A stretch of DNA of 64,000 nucleotides from assembly GCA_013407085.1 (NCBI GenBank), contig JACCGJ010023832.1, positions 29,573-93,572 of the forward strand, given 5' to 3'. Within the stretch, counting starts at the first letter, position 1. Each line of letters begins with the position of its first letter. Positions 1 to 11,752 of the stretch are shown one piece after another. Below the pieces are notes generated by a model that was given only the letters and a program-made list of their open reading frames with translations, had not been told where the DNA came from and did not search any database. The stretch comes from Atriophallophorus winterbourni (Eukaryota > Platyhelminthes > Trematoda > Plagiorchiida > Microphallidae). Made by a program: the position numbers and the translations under genes.

Positions 1-245
1 ACAAGCGCAAATCTTTTTCCACTTTTCCAATGTGACAAGCCTTTGCGGATCTCCATCTACTGTCATTAATTGATGAGTGTAAACTGCACATAACCGGCGA
101 TGAGGTATGTATCTCTGTGATGGAAATGCATGCAAGTGATCTTCTATGTACATTGTCATGAAGTCAACCCTAATTACATGAATGTTGGTAATTGTGATTA
201 AGCATGTTGGCAGTACCAACGGCATAAACGCGCAATCTGTTTATC
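1..245 (-). repeat. Short dispersed repeat (same family as 15.44-15.98 kb)
   Basis: The first 245 bases align with 56077-56320 and, more distantly, with the repeat cluster at 15440-15980. Shared landmarks include a GGATCT/GGATCC-centred segment, TGAGTGTAAAC/TGAGTGCAAAC and GTGATGGAAATGCATGCA-like text. On the minus strand an open frame runs from an ATG at 224 off the window start and is also open in the right copy. The cognate segment at 15.8 kb can be read in a similar frame but has a stop in it. A coding origin is possible but not shown. Confidence 0.6.
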
Positions 246-394
246 ATCAATGCAGTGTTGCAAGTGCTAGAGAATGCTGCTACCATTGTCGCTACCGGAT
301 AAGTGGTAAGATCCTGTAACCAGTTATTCGGTGTGTTATGTAAATGTATACTGAACTGCTTTCATTTTAATGGTCATTGGTTTAACTCCGTTGC

Positions 395-525
395 AGATTA
401 CTATTTCTCCACCTCGCCAAGTCAATGGCAATAGCCTTCATTTATCTTTAGCAAACATGTTTTCAACGCAAGTGCGATTTGCGCAACGGTCGACTACCAG
501 ATTGTTACTCACCACAAGTGTCACC
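395..525 (-). mobile_element. RTE-type LINE fragment, C-terminal region (relic)
   Basis: The plus strand reads GCAAACATGTTTTCAACGCA then GTGCGATTTGCGCAACGGTC and GACTACCAGATTG. This matches, base for base in many places, the antisense of the C-terminal region of the young copy at about 17560-17650 (GCAAACATC, CGCAAGTGCGG, CCCAATGGTCGACTTCC). It is therefore a minus-oriented RTE fragment. The 91-codon plus-strand open frame at 370-645 is antisense to it and is not a gene. The right duplicate at 56471-56601 keeps the relic in slightly better shape. Confidence 0.75.
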
Positions 526-3500
526 TTTACAATATCATTTGCTTCGTCTATGTATTCTCACTATTTGAGAATAAATTTCGCTCTTGCAATTGCATTGATA
601 AGACATCTAACTTCGCAAACACCTCTAGAAAGATATACTTTATGATTAACGTTTCGACGTCCACAGCAGATTGCAGCGTTATTTTGTATAATGGGGATTA
701 TATTTGTGAAAAGAATTCAGTTGGTGTCCCAACCAAACTATTTATGAGGGACTAGCTGCAGCAAGTTTTATCATACTACAGAGTTTATACCACTCAACAA
801 CGTCATGTATTTGCTCATCTTGAAACAGCGTTACTGTAACACGGACATGTGCTTTCATATAACACCGATTTTCATACCCGCGGAATTTGTATTGAGTTCG
901 TTTTTGTATTGGTCTTTTTAGAGGCGGTCTTTTCTCAATCATTTATCGTATCCGTCAAGTTGAGAAGATACTGAATACTAACCTGTTTTTTGATCATCTT
1001 TACGCTCATCTCGTTAAATGTTTGGCTTTTTTGAGTATGATGCATTTTCTATGATTTCTATGGCAGTAAATTCTAAGTTGCGCAAAAATGCTGCCTTTAT
1101 GTCATTTTCATCAGTTCAATCAGATTTTGCATACTGGATTCCAGTCCATTTAATCGCGTATCAATTCCATCTTCTGGTATTTTTGTCAGTGCTTCTGTCG
1201 GATGATCGATCGTGAATTTTTCGAGCGCGACAAAAAGCAGTGTGACTAATAAGAGCAAAATGTGAACTGATTCCGGCGATGAGCTTCAGTAGTTAATCGC
1301 ACGATGTTAAACGTATAACTAGTAGATTGCGAAGAATGAGAACTTCACGATGATGTTCTCATTTTTGCGGACAATGAAAGTATCTACAGCGTTTAGCGGC
1401 TAAATATACTATGGAAACAATACGAGAAATTTTAATTCGCTCGTATTATCGAATAACGCTACGGAAGTGGAATATCCAAACTTCTGAATGTCAGTGGACT
1501 TTAACAATGAAGAATATATTCGCGTTCTTCTTAGTGTAAGATCATTTTACCTTGATAATCTGTAGCTCCAAATAATGCGGCGCGCTGAACTATAAACGAT
1601 ATGCATCCTCAGTATTGAGCCTAAACACCGTAGATAAATGTAGTATCATTTTTGATGTGTCTCGAGTGTTTGAGTGATTCTTGTCGGAGAAATCAAGAAA
1701 ACAAACCGTATTTAAATAAATGCGGTAATACGCTGTTTTTGAAATATCCGGAGTCCAGCATAACGATCTCAATTATAGGGGATAACGTTTCTGCCCAGCG
1801 GCTATATTGAAGTGATTCTCGATCACTGTGTTACTCTCATCATACTCTGCAACCAATTTTAGAGATTGAATATTTTCAAAAGAAGTTATAAAACCTCCTT
1901 CGTTGAAGAATTTCGTCCGCTTTTGTTCGTCTAATAACGTCTGATTGGTGCTCAACAATTTCCCGTATCACCAAACAGTCAAATCTCCAAGGATCATTTT
2001 ATTCGGTAGATTTAATAGGGATAGGAATATTTCAACCGTTATGATTCATTAAATCTATGTCAACATTGTATACGTTTAACAGACTACAACACTATAAACT
2101 CCACCTGAGCTTCGAGCTGTCGATTTTGAAATTGCCAGTGAAGTGAGCTTTAAAATTCAAGTTATGGTCACCGTTTAGTTTTATCGTTGAAAGCTTTCGT
2201 ATTTTTTACAGGCGTCTATGAATCACCATTGAAGCCTGCTCAATTTCTATATTCTGTATTCGAATTTTTATTAGTTTTTCCTCGAATCGAATGAACATTC
2301 CACATTTTCTTCTGTGTTGGATTAGAAAGTGATGATATGTGTGACTAAAGAACGGATTTTATTTAGAAACTACGCAATTCACATTGTGCATAACAAGGAA
2401 ATTCTGCTCACGATTGTAAAGATTATCAGCAGATTTGTCCTAAATATAGGTCACGAATATTAATCACGAAATTCGACCCATAAAGCAAGTTCTCGGATTC
2501 GTTATTCATAGTTCATGAATTTCCCTGATCTACTACACTAGGCATGTTGGAACGTTTCAACCTTCAAACAAATTCCTTGTCCATATTTCATATGAATTTT
2601 GAAATCAAAACACTAATTCATTTGTTTTTGCGCTTGCATGTTAAATATATCGACTCCATTTTTATAACACCTTTAGTTCCACTTGGACTCCAGCGCGTTA
2701 CGTGATATTGTTTTGAAATTGAGCAGTTAATGTTTTCGTTTTACCTCATTTATTGAGGTATGTTTTCTTATGCTTTGACTGTCTCAATAACGTACCGCGT
2801 TTATTGACAAATCCAAATTATCTTCTGATATAAATGGGGATTTTGAGGGTTACTTATCTTGAAAAAGCTTCTTAGGTTTATTTCAGTGACTATCATCATT
2901 CTTCTCTCAAGACTAATTGATTTTTTCCGTCGTAGATATGACATTCTCGACAGCCACGAAAACCATAAGAGCCGGTAAGCAGTGTTGTCTTTAAAATTGT
3001 TGATTCGGAGGACGTGACAATATCAGTTTCAAATCTGACGCCTGGGGTGTGAGTGACCTGATCCTGTGTAATTTCTTGAGTAGTTGATTTTGAAAGTGGA
3101 CGATGATTGCATGCAACTCAATCCGTCAAACATAGTCCCTAGCCCTTAAATAATTTTATCGTAATATTATCACGCGATTACAGGTCAGCTTACATTTTGA
3201 TCTGGCATCAGAGCTTTTAGCTGATTACAAATAAGTAGCTTCATCTATTTGAATGTAATTTTTTATATTGAGATAATAAATATATTAGGACATCTATCAT
3301 GTTTTTCTTACGCCGTCAATTTTACATTTGAAATAGAAAACAAAGCAGCAGAAAGTTCCATGCTTTATTTTTTGTGTTTTTCATGTATATTTGCGCTCGC
3401 AAAGCAGTGCTAACTTGGTCATTGCTGTGTAAAAAATAATTAAAAAAAATAATGTGTTATAATAATAAGTAGGATTAAGGTTGAATATAACTGTTTGCAA

Positions 3501-3588
3501 ATTTCGAAACTACAGTTTGTTCTACTTAACTCTTAATTTATTTTGTGCTGACTTTAACGTGCTAACGTGTACGTTTCTGTTTCAAAAA

Positions 3589-3633
<45 letters not shown>

Positions 3634-3652
3634 GTTTATATATATATATATA
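3589..3652. repeat. ATT and TA microsatellites
   Basis: About fifteen ATT repeats (3589-3632) are followed, after a short gap, by a TA run (3636-3652). The ATT run and 76 bases before it (3513-3634, 122 bp) are missing from the right copy, whereas the TA run has the same length in both copies. Confidence 0.95.
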
Positions 3653-3927
3653 CCTAACTGGTTCCGTCGAATCATTAGCTTTATGAACATTCTGCAGCAT
3701 GATTTCACAAGAATGCTATAGTTGAACGGGAAACAGCTAAATATCAAAGTGAGCATGTTGAACGGCCTTGCGAAGGTTGAGTCCATGTCACTCCAATATT
3801 ATTCATGAATGGCACAGATAATCTCATTATTCAACCGTTCTCTCTCGATAAGCGCGACAGACGCGAATTGGAGTTGACTTAAAATTACCCAAATTTGTTA
3901 AGTATATAGAAAGTAACTTAAATCCAC

Positions 3928-4284
3928 ATGCTTGTTCCTATCAGTTTTCTATATATCGGAGTGCATTTTCACCAGTCTTCAAAAAACGATGTACTCCAAT
4001 TAGATAGACATGACGTTCATATTTCAGGATTTCACGTTAATACTGTCATGTATTTAGATTTTTATGAAATGATGTTTATGCATTTGGATGGTAAACGTGT
4101 ATTTCTTAGTCACATTACCGACATCGCGCAGGCTATGTTCTCACTAAAATTACGGTCAATCTTTGAATTAATGAATAAGTTAGTGCTCAATATTAATGCA
4201 GTTATCAATCAAACTATATACGTGTTTCTTCATCATGCCCGAATTGCATCTATATCCTCCACAGTGTGTGTCTTTCCTCTCTAG
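3928..4284 (+). CDS. Unassigned 118-codon open frame (doubtful)
   Basis: This ATG-to-TAG frame encodes a peptide with no family I recognise. It starts with a short hydrophobic stretch (residues about 1-13) and then a His/Asp-rich segment. It is duplicated without any change at 59882-60238, but it lies inside the substitution-free tract, so identity says nothing about selection on the protein. One or two frames of this length are expected by chance in an AT-rich 64-kb window. It could be an exon of an unseen gene or just a random frame, and I favour the latter. Confidence 0.15.
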   Translation: MLVPISFLYIGVHFHQSSKNDVLQLDRHDVHISGFHVNTVMYLDFYEMMFMHLDGKRVFLSHITDIAQAMFSLKLRSIFELMNKLVLNINAVINQTIYVFLHHARIASISSTVCVFPL

Positions 4285-5117
4285 GTATGCAAACCTCTTG
4301 ATTCATTTTACATGTTGCAGCAGCTATCGAATGTCATTGAGGAACTGTGTTATCCCGTTAAAATCTGTGTTGTATTCAACACTGTTCAAACGTTTTCAGT
4401 ATAAAGTTGTTTGAGATTTTGCTCGGTAAAAATGGAACATCATATCCCTGAACGATAAGGCGTCTGAAATGATGCTCACTTTAGTAATGTAAGTGACCAG
4501 TAGTTGAAATGACAGAATTAATCAAAACGAAACTTGGTAGGGTTCCCAAAATCAATTTTTTAAACCTTAAAGCGGAATCATCATATTCTTTGTATGCAGA
4601 ATCTGAATCTTGACAGTTTCCGTCCAGTTAGTCGTGCCGAATATCTTTCTCTCGCATCTTTTCTGTTCACATTATAATTCTCCTTGATCTCTTCAAAATT
4701 GTGCAAGATTTTTATTAATACGATATTAATAGAAATCGAAAATATACAGAAATTGCATTTCTAGATTGTATCGCTGCTTTCATCAGCATTTTGAAAATTT
4801 TTGTTTTGAATATTCAGATTGAATGATTCAATTATTTGCATTACGTTGGAATAGAGTTGTGCTCAGATACATTTTGACCAAATTCCTCACAAGCTTGCAT
4901 ATGCATTTTCGTGAAAATAAAACCTTCCACGTTATAAATGTGATTTACTAATGCGTACAACATACCAGTAAATCTAGAATATGGCGTCAGTAAGAACACT
5001 GAAGTCAAATTTGCTATACATTACGGGCCAAATTTATTTTCTGGCTCTTCCACTTTAAAACTTCATCGTCTTCAAAAGTTTGTCCTTTCATTGTCCATCT
5101 TCGCATCACATCTAACC

Positions 5118-5500
5118 ATCGAAATATCGTTCCAGTCCAGTCCTCTCCCTGCCGGGTGGCACATGAGGCGAAGACAACTTCACGCCAGTGGTTCCGGTCT
5201 GTCGCTGCTTCCGTTGCCGTCTTCACCGTGAATCCTTGTGCATGGTATTTTCGCTTTCAAAGTTCTGCTCCACGTTTCTTGGGCCGTCTCCTTTTTTCGT
5301 TTACCTTGCGAGCCAGTGCCTGGCTACCTTTGTATGCGACTGGGATCCATCCTGCGCCGACAAATGACCGAACCACGATCTGTTGTCCTCGTTTCCTTGA
5401 ATGTAGGTTTTACGGGATAGGGTTGCTAGCCCTTAGCCCAACCCTCCTCCTTTCTCAGACGGGCTTGGGACCGTCCTTGGCGGAGTTATCGAAATATCGT
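5118..5500 (-). mobile_element. 357-bp non-autonomous retroelement with 13-bp target-site duplication
   Basis: The right duplication copy has one uninterrupted target (ATCGAAATCTCGT, 61072-61084). Here ATCGAAATATCGT occurs twice (5118-5130 and 5488-5500) and flanks 357 extra bases that are distinctly GC-richer than their surroundings. Read on the minus strand, the insert begins with a leader containing GGACGGTCCCAAGCCCGTC and AGGGCTAGCAACCCTATCCC, a type of leader I associate with RTE-like 5' regions. It ends with a coding-like segment (ATDRNHWREVV) typical of RTE C-termini and a short repeated tail (GGACTGGACTGGA). This looks like a 5'-plus-3' composite, internally deleted derivative mobilised in trans. 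No poly(A) is present, as is usual for RTE elements. The minus-strand frame at 5014-5226 crosses its edge and is not a gene. Confidence 0.85.
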
Positions 5501-8194
5501 AGTTTATCATAACCGACAGCTATTGTTGGATAAACAGCGGCATGTTTAAATTCAGTAACACAATTTTCTCACTAATTTGTAAGACGTACTCCAGAGATGG
5601 CCGATAAATTTGCCGCAAATATCCCATAAAATATGTGGCTCTACTTGGTAGCACAAAAGTGGAACAAGGGTATAATATGGAGATCTGACGTGTTAATATT
5701 TTATGGTTGTTTGGGAAAATTGAACATGGATTGTTAAAAAAAATAAACACAAGGGACTTCACCATTTATTGTAAACTTTGAATTCACAGTCTTGTCGATG
5801 TTTGCTTGTTGGGGTGGTCCTCCTATGGAAATAGCAAAAAATAAACCCCCAGATGCAAAACAAAATTATCGCATATAATGCTCAGACAATTGTTTTGGTA
5901 ACGTAGGGAATTATTAAAGCGAGCAATCAACCGCTCATAAATATAGCTCACAGCGGAGTGTTAAATCGGAATTGTAAACTAAGTACTACCTCATTAATGA
6001 AGACTTGTAAAAGTTTATTGGAATTAACACCGGTGTGGTGGCAGGTACTTGATCTACGTGGGGTTACATGATAAATACAGGAGGAACTCAATAGAATCCA
6101 ACTACGAAATCGGTGGAACTATTCTCCTCAATTGGATCACACACACGAACTAAATATCACATAGACGTATTTACTGTGAACGCAAAATTTTCCGAATTGT
6201 TGCATGGTTTTACATGCCTTTTCCTAGTCAACATACTCAAACTAGAAGTAAACGTTCGATTGATTTACCGTGAACTCTATCTGTTTCGCGAGTTTTAATT
6301 TTTCTCTACATCGCATGAAGCGCTAATGTCGTATCTGTTCAAGAAAAGGAGCAATATGAATCGGATTCGTTGTCATACATTGACCAGTCCGATCAATCTA
6401 TTGATTCAAATGTTTCGAACACATTTGAATATCTAGATGATTTCACTACAGAGCAATTAGATCCGATCATTGTAATATGGCTGTCCTCGATCAATTATAG
6501 TTACTGACGTACCAATTGACATGGGATCACTGTAAGGAAACACATTTGAAATAATTTGTTAGATTTAAAAAAATAAAGTTGTGTGTGGTAAATGAGATAT
6601 GCAATCGTTCTATGAGAGACTATTAACTGAATTTAATTTTCTGCGAACGACAGTGAGTTACTGCATTTTCTTTGAAGAATTCGGAGTGCAATTAACGGAG
6701 AACAGATAAAAAACTTTCTCTCAAATGGTAATAAAATATCAGCTTCAAACTAGTTTTTGAATTGAGACACACGGACGATGTATACTGTAGAATTCACATA
6801 TAAAAGAAATATAGTCCGGTGTAGCTTTTGCGGTGTACGAGATCATATGGTGTAGTAAAGATTCATATGCCCCTATGAATTTTATACAAAATTCAATGTG
6901 ATCAAGAAACGGAATGTTTTCGAAGGGCTGATGAGTGATAGCCACAGTACTAGCAACAAGTTCGTCTTCACGGATCACATGAGCATTATTGTGACAAATA
7001 AAACAGCTAACTTGTCGGAATTGCGACTCAACGGCTGAGACTAATAATTTACACGTGAACATAAAGTAGTCTTTCAAAGATTTTAAATATTGTAAAGAGC
7101 ATGTTATAGTTTAAAAATTTCCATGCAGTTTTCTTGGGGACTGGTTTAATCGTTACTGTTTTCGAACCATTGGCACCAATGCCGGAAGAAGGTGAGTGAT
7201 GATAATGGATATTTTTACTTTGCTAAAACCTATCGCACATTAATTGAGTACCATTTAAGTTTTCTTGTGTGAGGCAGGAATTGTCTTTATATTTACGATA
7301 AAGAGCCTCCTAAAAATATTAATTTCACATATATTGAAATATGGGTCGTTTAACTGTGACTGTTAAAACGTTGACTATTCATATTAATCTAGCGATTTGC
7401 TTGGAAATAAGAGCGAAGTAGCCTATCAACTCAGTTTTAGTAACGCGTCCAATAATTTGCTAATTTCACTTTCGCCTAGCATTGAATAAACCTGCAGCTT
7501 ATTGAAACGTTTAAATATATGATTTCGTAGTCACAGCAAATTCGTTGTCAATACCGCTTCGTTACCGCTGCGGTAGGGTAGCATTTTTTAAAATTGTCCA
7601 TTTATTTAGGTTTGACGATGGAAAGCTCTCTAGTTTTACACTGATTATTTTAACTGGGCAGAAATGATTTCAGCAGAAATTCAGATATGTTGTGATTACT
7701 TCGCATGGACGTGATGCATCAGACATGACAGAGGATTTGGATGAAGAAATCATCACCTACAATGCCGCATCTATGCTTTAGTTTTTCCATCAAGACAATG
7801 TTTCTTGCGCGAAACTTTCCCGTGCATGTTCTGTATCAGTTTGGTAACACAGATATCAATGTCAGCTATAGGTGCACGTGCAATCACAGAAAACAATCCG
7901 TTACATCTGCCACGGAGATGTAGTCGAGTTTGGCTGTGGAACGTGGTGTACACTCAACTGGAAATCCAAAATCGTTAGTAAATTAGAAGTAAGAAGCTCT
8001 TCCGGATCACGATCTCATAGATTGTTTTTAATATAATCAATAACATCGCCATCCGTATTCCCTGAATAACGGTCGTCGTCAAGGAGCAATTGATTAAGGA
8101 ATTCAATGGTATTCAAACATTCATCAATTTCAATGCGAAGCTATGATTCTTTAAACATAACCACACAGTAACGGGAATAACCTAAGATATTGAA

Positions 8195-8725
8195 TCTCCA
8201 ACTAAAATTCGGGACATTTTTCTAAAGTGATATTTGCATGCAAGCACTATCGGTAAGGACATAATATTTACTTCCGTTTTCCAATCATCAAACTTCCAAC
8301 TAGCACTGCGTTTTCTCAGTCTAGCAATTTTTCCAGATAAATTGTCAATTAATTTGTTAAAACATTTCATTGAATGCAATTGATGATACAAATAAATTTG
8401 AGTGCACTCGGTAAGAACTGTTTCTGGGTAACGTTTTACTTCTGACTCAGATACTTCGTCAGACCAACAGCGAAAGTTAATTCACAGGAATTACTTTGCA
8501 GTATGTGTAACCGATCGGTCCTAAACATATTCGATTGCAATTAATGATAGTTTAAATAATTGAAGGTTTTCTCATAAACCGTCTTATTTTGTTGAACTTT
8601 CCATAACCACAATTTGGTTCAAACATTTGTGTGATATATTGAACTTATTTGGAATTGTCTAACAAAGCACGTATAATTCAGGATCCCTTTATGTTAATTT
8701 CTAACATAAGTAATAAAAAAATAAT
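8195..8725. other. 531-bp segment present only in the left duplication copy
   Basis: In the right copy the flanks join through a five-base filler (63768-63772). No target-site duplication is visible, so a deletion from the right copy is more likely than an insertion here. The segment contains one of two copies of a 41-base structured motif (8426-8466). Confidence 0.85.
8426..8466 (-). repeat. Dispersed 41-base motif, copy 1 (hammerhead-like core)
   Basis: Read on the minus strand it contains TGGTCTGACGAAG, then a GTCAGA that pairs with TCTGAC, then AAAACGTTACC. A second copy lies at 19826-19866. CTGACGA would satisfy the CUGANGA part of a hammerhead ribozyme core, but the GAAA partner is not present (AAAA), so a functional ribozyme is not supported. 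Confidence 0.6.
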
Positions 8726-8953
8726 AAATGCTATACGTTATAACGAAAGGTGGTCGTTTCACAATTTTCAATTAGCACTTCGTGGTGATTACCATGATTC
8801 TGATCTGTTAAAATCAAAATTCACTCACTTGTACCGTCAGACATTTTAAATTCCACTGTGTATTGAAAAACAGAATAAAGAATTTAACAGTGCGAAAATG
8901 TTTTATCTGCCCAAAACATACATATGATCTAATGTAATATAATTAACATGAAA

Positions 8954-10544
8954 CATCCAGCTCAACAAAAGCCATAATATAGTAAACATTGTATACTGTA
9001 CGCGTATAAACGCTCGCTAAGCAATGATATTAAATAATATATTAACAATGGAAAAAATGTCTAATTTCTTTTTAAAATCATCTGAGATACTGGAGTGAGT
9101 ATCAATAGAAGGTGAAATTTTCTAACTATAACTTCAATGAATTGAATAAGATATACGTTTTACAGATTTAGTGGATATGATGCACACCAGCTGTATAGTT
9201 ATTGGTACCATAATTACACGTATGCCTTGACATTAATGGGTCCTGCATGGAATAGTTTGTTGTAGTTTGTTTAGGATGCCGATAACTAGTTTTGCTGAGC
9301 GGTGATATATTCAGTGCATACGTTCTCAATATTTATTGATCATCTGAATTTACGAATTGGAAGTCTATATCATGACTGCGATCGAATTTGTATTTATGAT
9401 CCTCGAGAATAACTAGAACGATGATTTTACAAACACCACTTTGAGGAGAATAAATGCAGATGGTGCTTTTCCAAAAGAAAGTGAGAGTTGCAATTGATAT
9501 TTTCGATCCGGACACCGAAAACATTTAAATCATTGCACTTTTCAAGGACATGTTAACATTTATGTATGTATGTATTTTGGAATATCATAGGTAAAACTTT
9601 AATCGGTCGGTAAATTTGGATCATCGGAGCGATTGCCTCATTCATAAATATCATATGCACCGGTTCCAATCTATATGAATCAGACCATTTGAAATGCTTT
9701 CATTGAAAAATAATATGAGTGGTTTCTAGTGCAAATGCGCATATCGATTTAGCATGAGCGGATTTATTCCGTTGACCGCAGGAGAATTTTGCTCAATATG
9801 AATTTAATCATGAATTGTGCATCCATAATGTTAATAAACTGAGGTGATCAAACCCAGAAAAATCATTGCCTCTATTTCGAAGTATGCTTGGTTTGTTTTT
9901 AATGTCTTAATATCCAAAACGGGATTTGGTGTTCATCTACTATTAGGCTCTCAATAACATACAAATTCATAACACGAAGCCGATAAACATATATTTTTTA
10001 TTACATGCAGATATATGCAATATTGTCGGAATTGCAATATTTGTCAGAAATCGGTACAGAGGGTTCTATAATGTGTGAAATTGTGAACATGTAAGGTACT
10101 TCTTGTTAGACATCAACCTTTATCAGTTCTAGAATGGTTAGCAGTTTTGAATGCATTTAGTAAATATTTATTAACCGTATCTCAATTGTTTTGTGAGATT
10201 TGTTGTACACTAGAGATTTGAGAGGAATTTTTTTAAAATACGAAATCATCGTTTGTAATGATCCTGACATACTCCTGTTTAGTTGTTTATTGTAAATCAC
10301 TGAAATAAAATTAACATAAATTTGAAAAACATGTACAGATACAGATCAAATTTGGATGATGCGTGGATAAATAAATGCGATCGAGGTGAATTTGTTTATA
10401 TGAGGGTTGTTTAGAATAACAATACATAAAAACTTCGAAAGCTACATCTAGTATGGGGTAACCTACTATATGATAGACATATTACAAACGAAAAATCGGA
10501 CGATTTTCAAATATCATTCAACAAACTAATTCTTAGATCTTTTC
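8954..10544. other. No recognised feature
   Basis: AT-rich sequence with only short frames (up to 63 codons). I found no similarity to the repeat families elsewhere in the window. Whether the right duplicate continues here cannot be seen, because it is cut by the window end. Confidence 0.7.
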
Positions 10545-10835
10545 CACATTTGTATGATGTCGATCATGGATGCAGTTCGAGATGGCATGATTTAGTCATG
10601 CGGCATAGGTGTACGAATGAATGAACATTCGCTGCGATATAGATTATTCGGTTGTTCGGCGCAATCAGCGTTCAGCATCCTAGAGCTGTATCTCCCTATT
10701 TGCTGTGAACAATTTACGCTTTGCACTAAGTCTCCATATTAGGCGGCCATGTTGATATTTTTCTACCTCCAATGTTCGGTTCAGAGATCTCATATACCTC
10801 ATTTGCAAACGTCTGAAAACCTTAATTTCAGGGTA
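10545..10835 (-). mobile_element. RTE-type LINE fragment, 3' coding region (relic)
   Basis: The plus strand shows GTCGATCATGGATG, then AATCAGCGTTCAGCATCCTA, GAGCTGTAT, ACGCTTTGCAC and CATTTGCAAACGTCTG. These parallel the young copy at 17280-17600 (GTCGACCATGGATG, ATCTGCGTTCAGCAGCC, GAGCTGTAT, ACGCTTTACAC, CTTTTGCAAACATC) in order and orientation. It is heavily decayed with no usable frame. It lies just 3' of the better-preserved fragment at 11075-12195 and is a separate insertion, since both contain the same 3' part. Confidence 0.75.
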
Positions 10836-11178
10836 TCTAATTTTCGAATTTCTGATTTCAACTCTATATTGAAAATACTAAACCTGAATAATTAAACGTG
10901 ACATATCTATGCGTCTGGAGGAAAGACTTTTACCGCATCGCTTGTATTACGATACACTCAAATTATATTCCAGATATCATCCAAAACTTAATCCTTCGGT
11001 AAAATATCTCGAACTATATCATGTTGCTTAAATGCAGGGGAATATGAAATTCCGGGTGTTGTTGCACTCAGTTGGTCAATGATGACCATGTACATCACAT
11101 CGCATGAATTTCATGTTTTGCAACTTTTCGAATGACTAAACAGTCCGATTCGGGAGGAACAATCTCTCCCGCAGTGCT

Positions 11179-11724
11179 TCAACGATAGTCAGAACCGAAA
11201 TATGTGAAATGATGTACTGGTTCAAGCTGACAGTTTCCAACAGTGATGATTGGTGGCGATACAGTCCATTGACCAAGGACTTTGGTCTTGCTCATGCTGA
11301 TTGTTAGACCACAGTATTTGCATGCCGACAAAGAACTGTCCATTAGAGACTGCAGGTTTTCTAGGGAGTGAGCAATAAAGGCTGCATCGTCGGCAAACAG
11401 CAGGTCAGGGATTATCATATTCTGTACTTCGGTTTGTGCTCTCAACCGGTTCAGGTTGAAAAGCTTACCATCACTCAGCGTGCGTATGTAAACGCCTTCT
11501 GTTCTGGTCATAAAAACGTGCTTCAAAAGCAGAGCAAAGAAAATGCCGAACAGCGTGGGAGCAAGAACACACCCTTGTTCGACGTTTCGGCGAATTTCAA
11601 AGGCTTCTGAACTGCAACCGTTAAAATGGACTGAGCCTTTCATGCCTGAGTGGGACAAAATAACCAGTCGGGGCAGCCTTGGGGGGCAGCATTTCACAAA
11701 GACCCTCCCTGCTGATGTAGTCAA
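11179..11724 (-). pseudogene. RTE reverse transcriptase, palm fragment with FADD box
   Basis: A 181-codon frame. It contains RT motif B (EQGCVLAPTLFGIFFALLL, near residue 50), the catalytic FADD box (LLFADDAAFIAHS, near residue 110), the SKTKVLGQ segment and the start of the thumb (HHFTYFGS, where the usual YLGS is YFGS). The frame ends artificially where the internal deletion joins the thumb to the 3' end. It would act in target-primed reverse transcription in an intact element, but here motif A, the thumb and the C-terminal finger are missing. Confidence 0.85.
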
Positions 11725-11752
11725 ATGCCTTAGTTTAATCTATAAAAACAGC

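Larger units (their letters stand above)
3069..4325. repeat. Substitution-free tract shared with 59145-60279
   Basis: Reading the two duplication copies side by side, I find no substitution across 1135 aligned bases here, apart from one 122-bp gap in the right copy. Immediately to the right (4326-4570) there are about 20 differences in 245 bases. To the left differences are sparse, about 2%. The abrupt right edge fits a recent conversion tract better than general slow evolution. Confidence 0.85.
1..8953 (+). repeat. Left copy of a direct segmental duplication (DUP-A)
   Basis: Almost the whole stretch is repeated in the same orientation at 56077-64000. The alignment offset is 56076 at the left. 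It falls to 55954 after a 122-bp gap in the right copy, to about 55580 after an insertion in this copy, and to 55047 after a 531-bp gap near 8195. Base 8953 aligns with the last base of the window, and base 1 is already inside the duplication, so both ends lie outside what is visible. Divergence judged by eye is uneven: about 2% around 2.3-3.0 kb, none from 3069 to 4325, and about 8% just after 4326. No host gene is recognised inside it. Confidence 0.95.

Noticed and set aside
370..645. 91-codon plus-strand frame, repeated at 56446-56721
   Set aside because: It is antisense to an RTE C-terminal relic, and its recurrence is explained by the segmental duplication.
6745..7077. 110-codon minus frame preserved in length at 62325-62657
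   Set aside because: Of about ten base differences between the copies only one is synonymous, so there is no sign of protein-level constraint. No family signature.
8426..8466. Functional hammerhead ribozyme
   Set aside because: CTGACGA is present, but the required GAAA opposite strand of the core is AAAA and stem II differs between the two copies.
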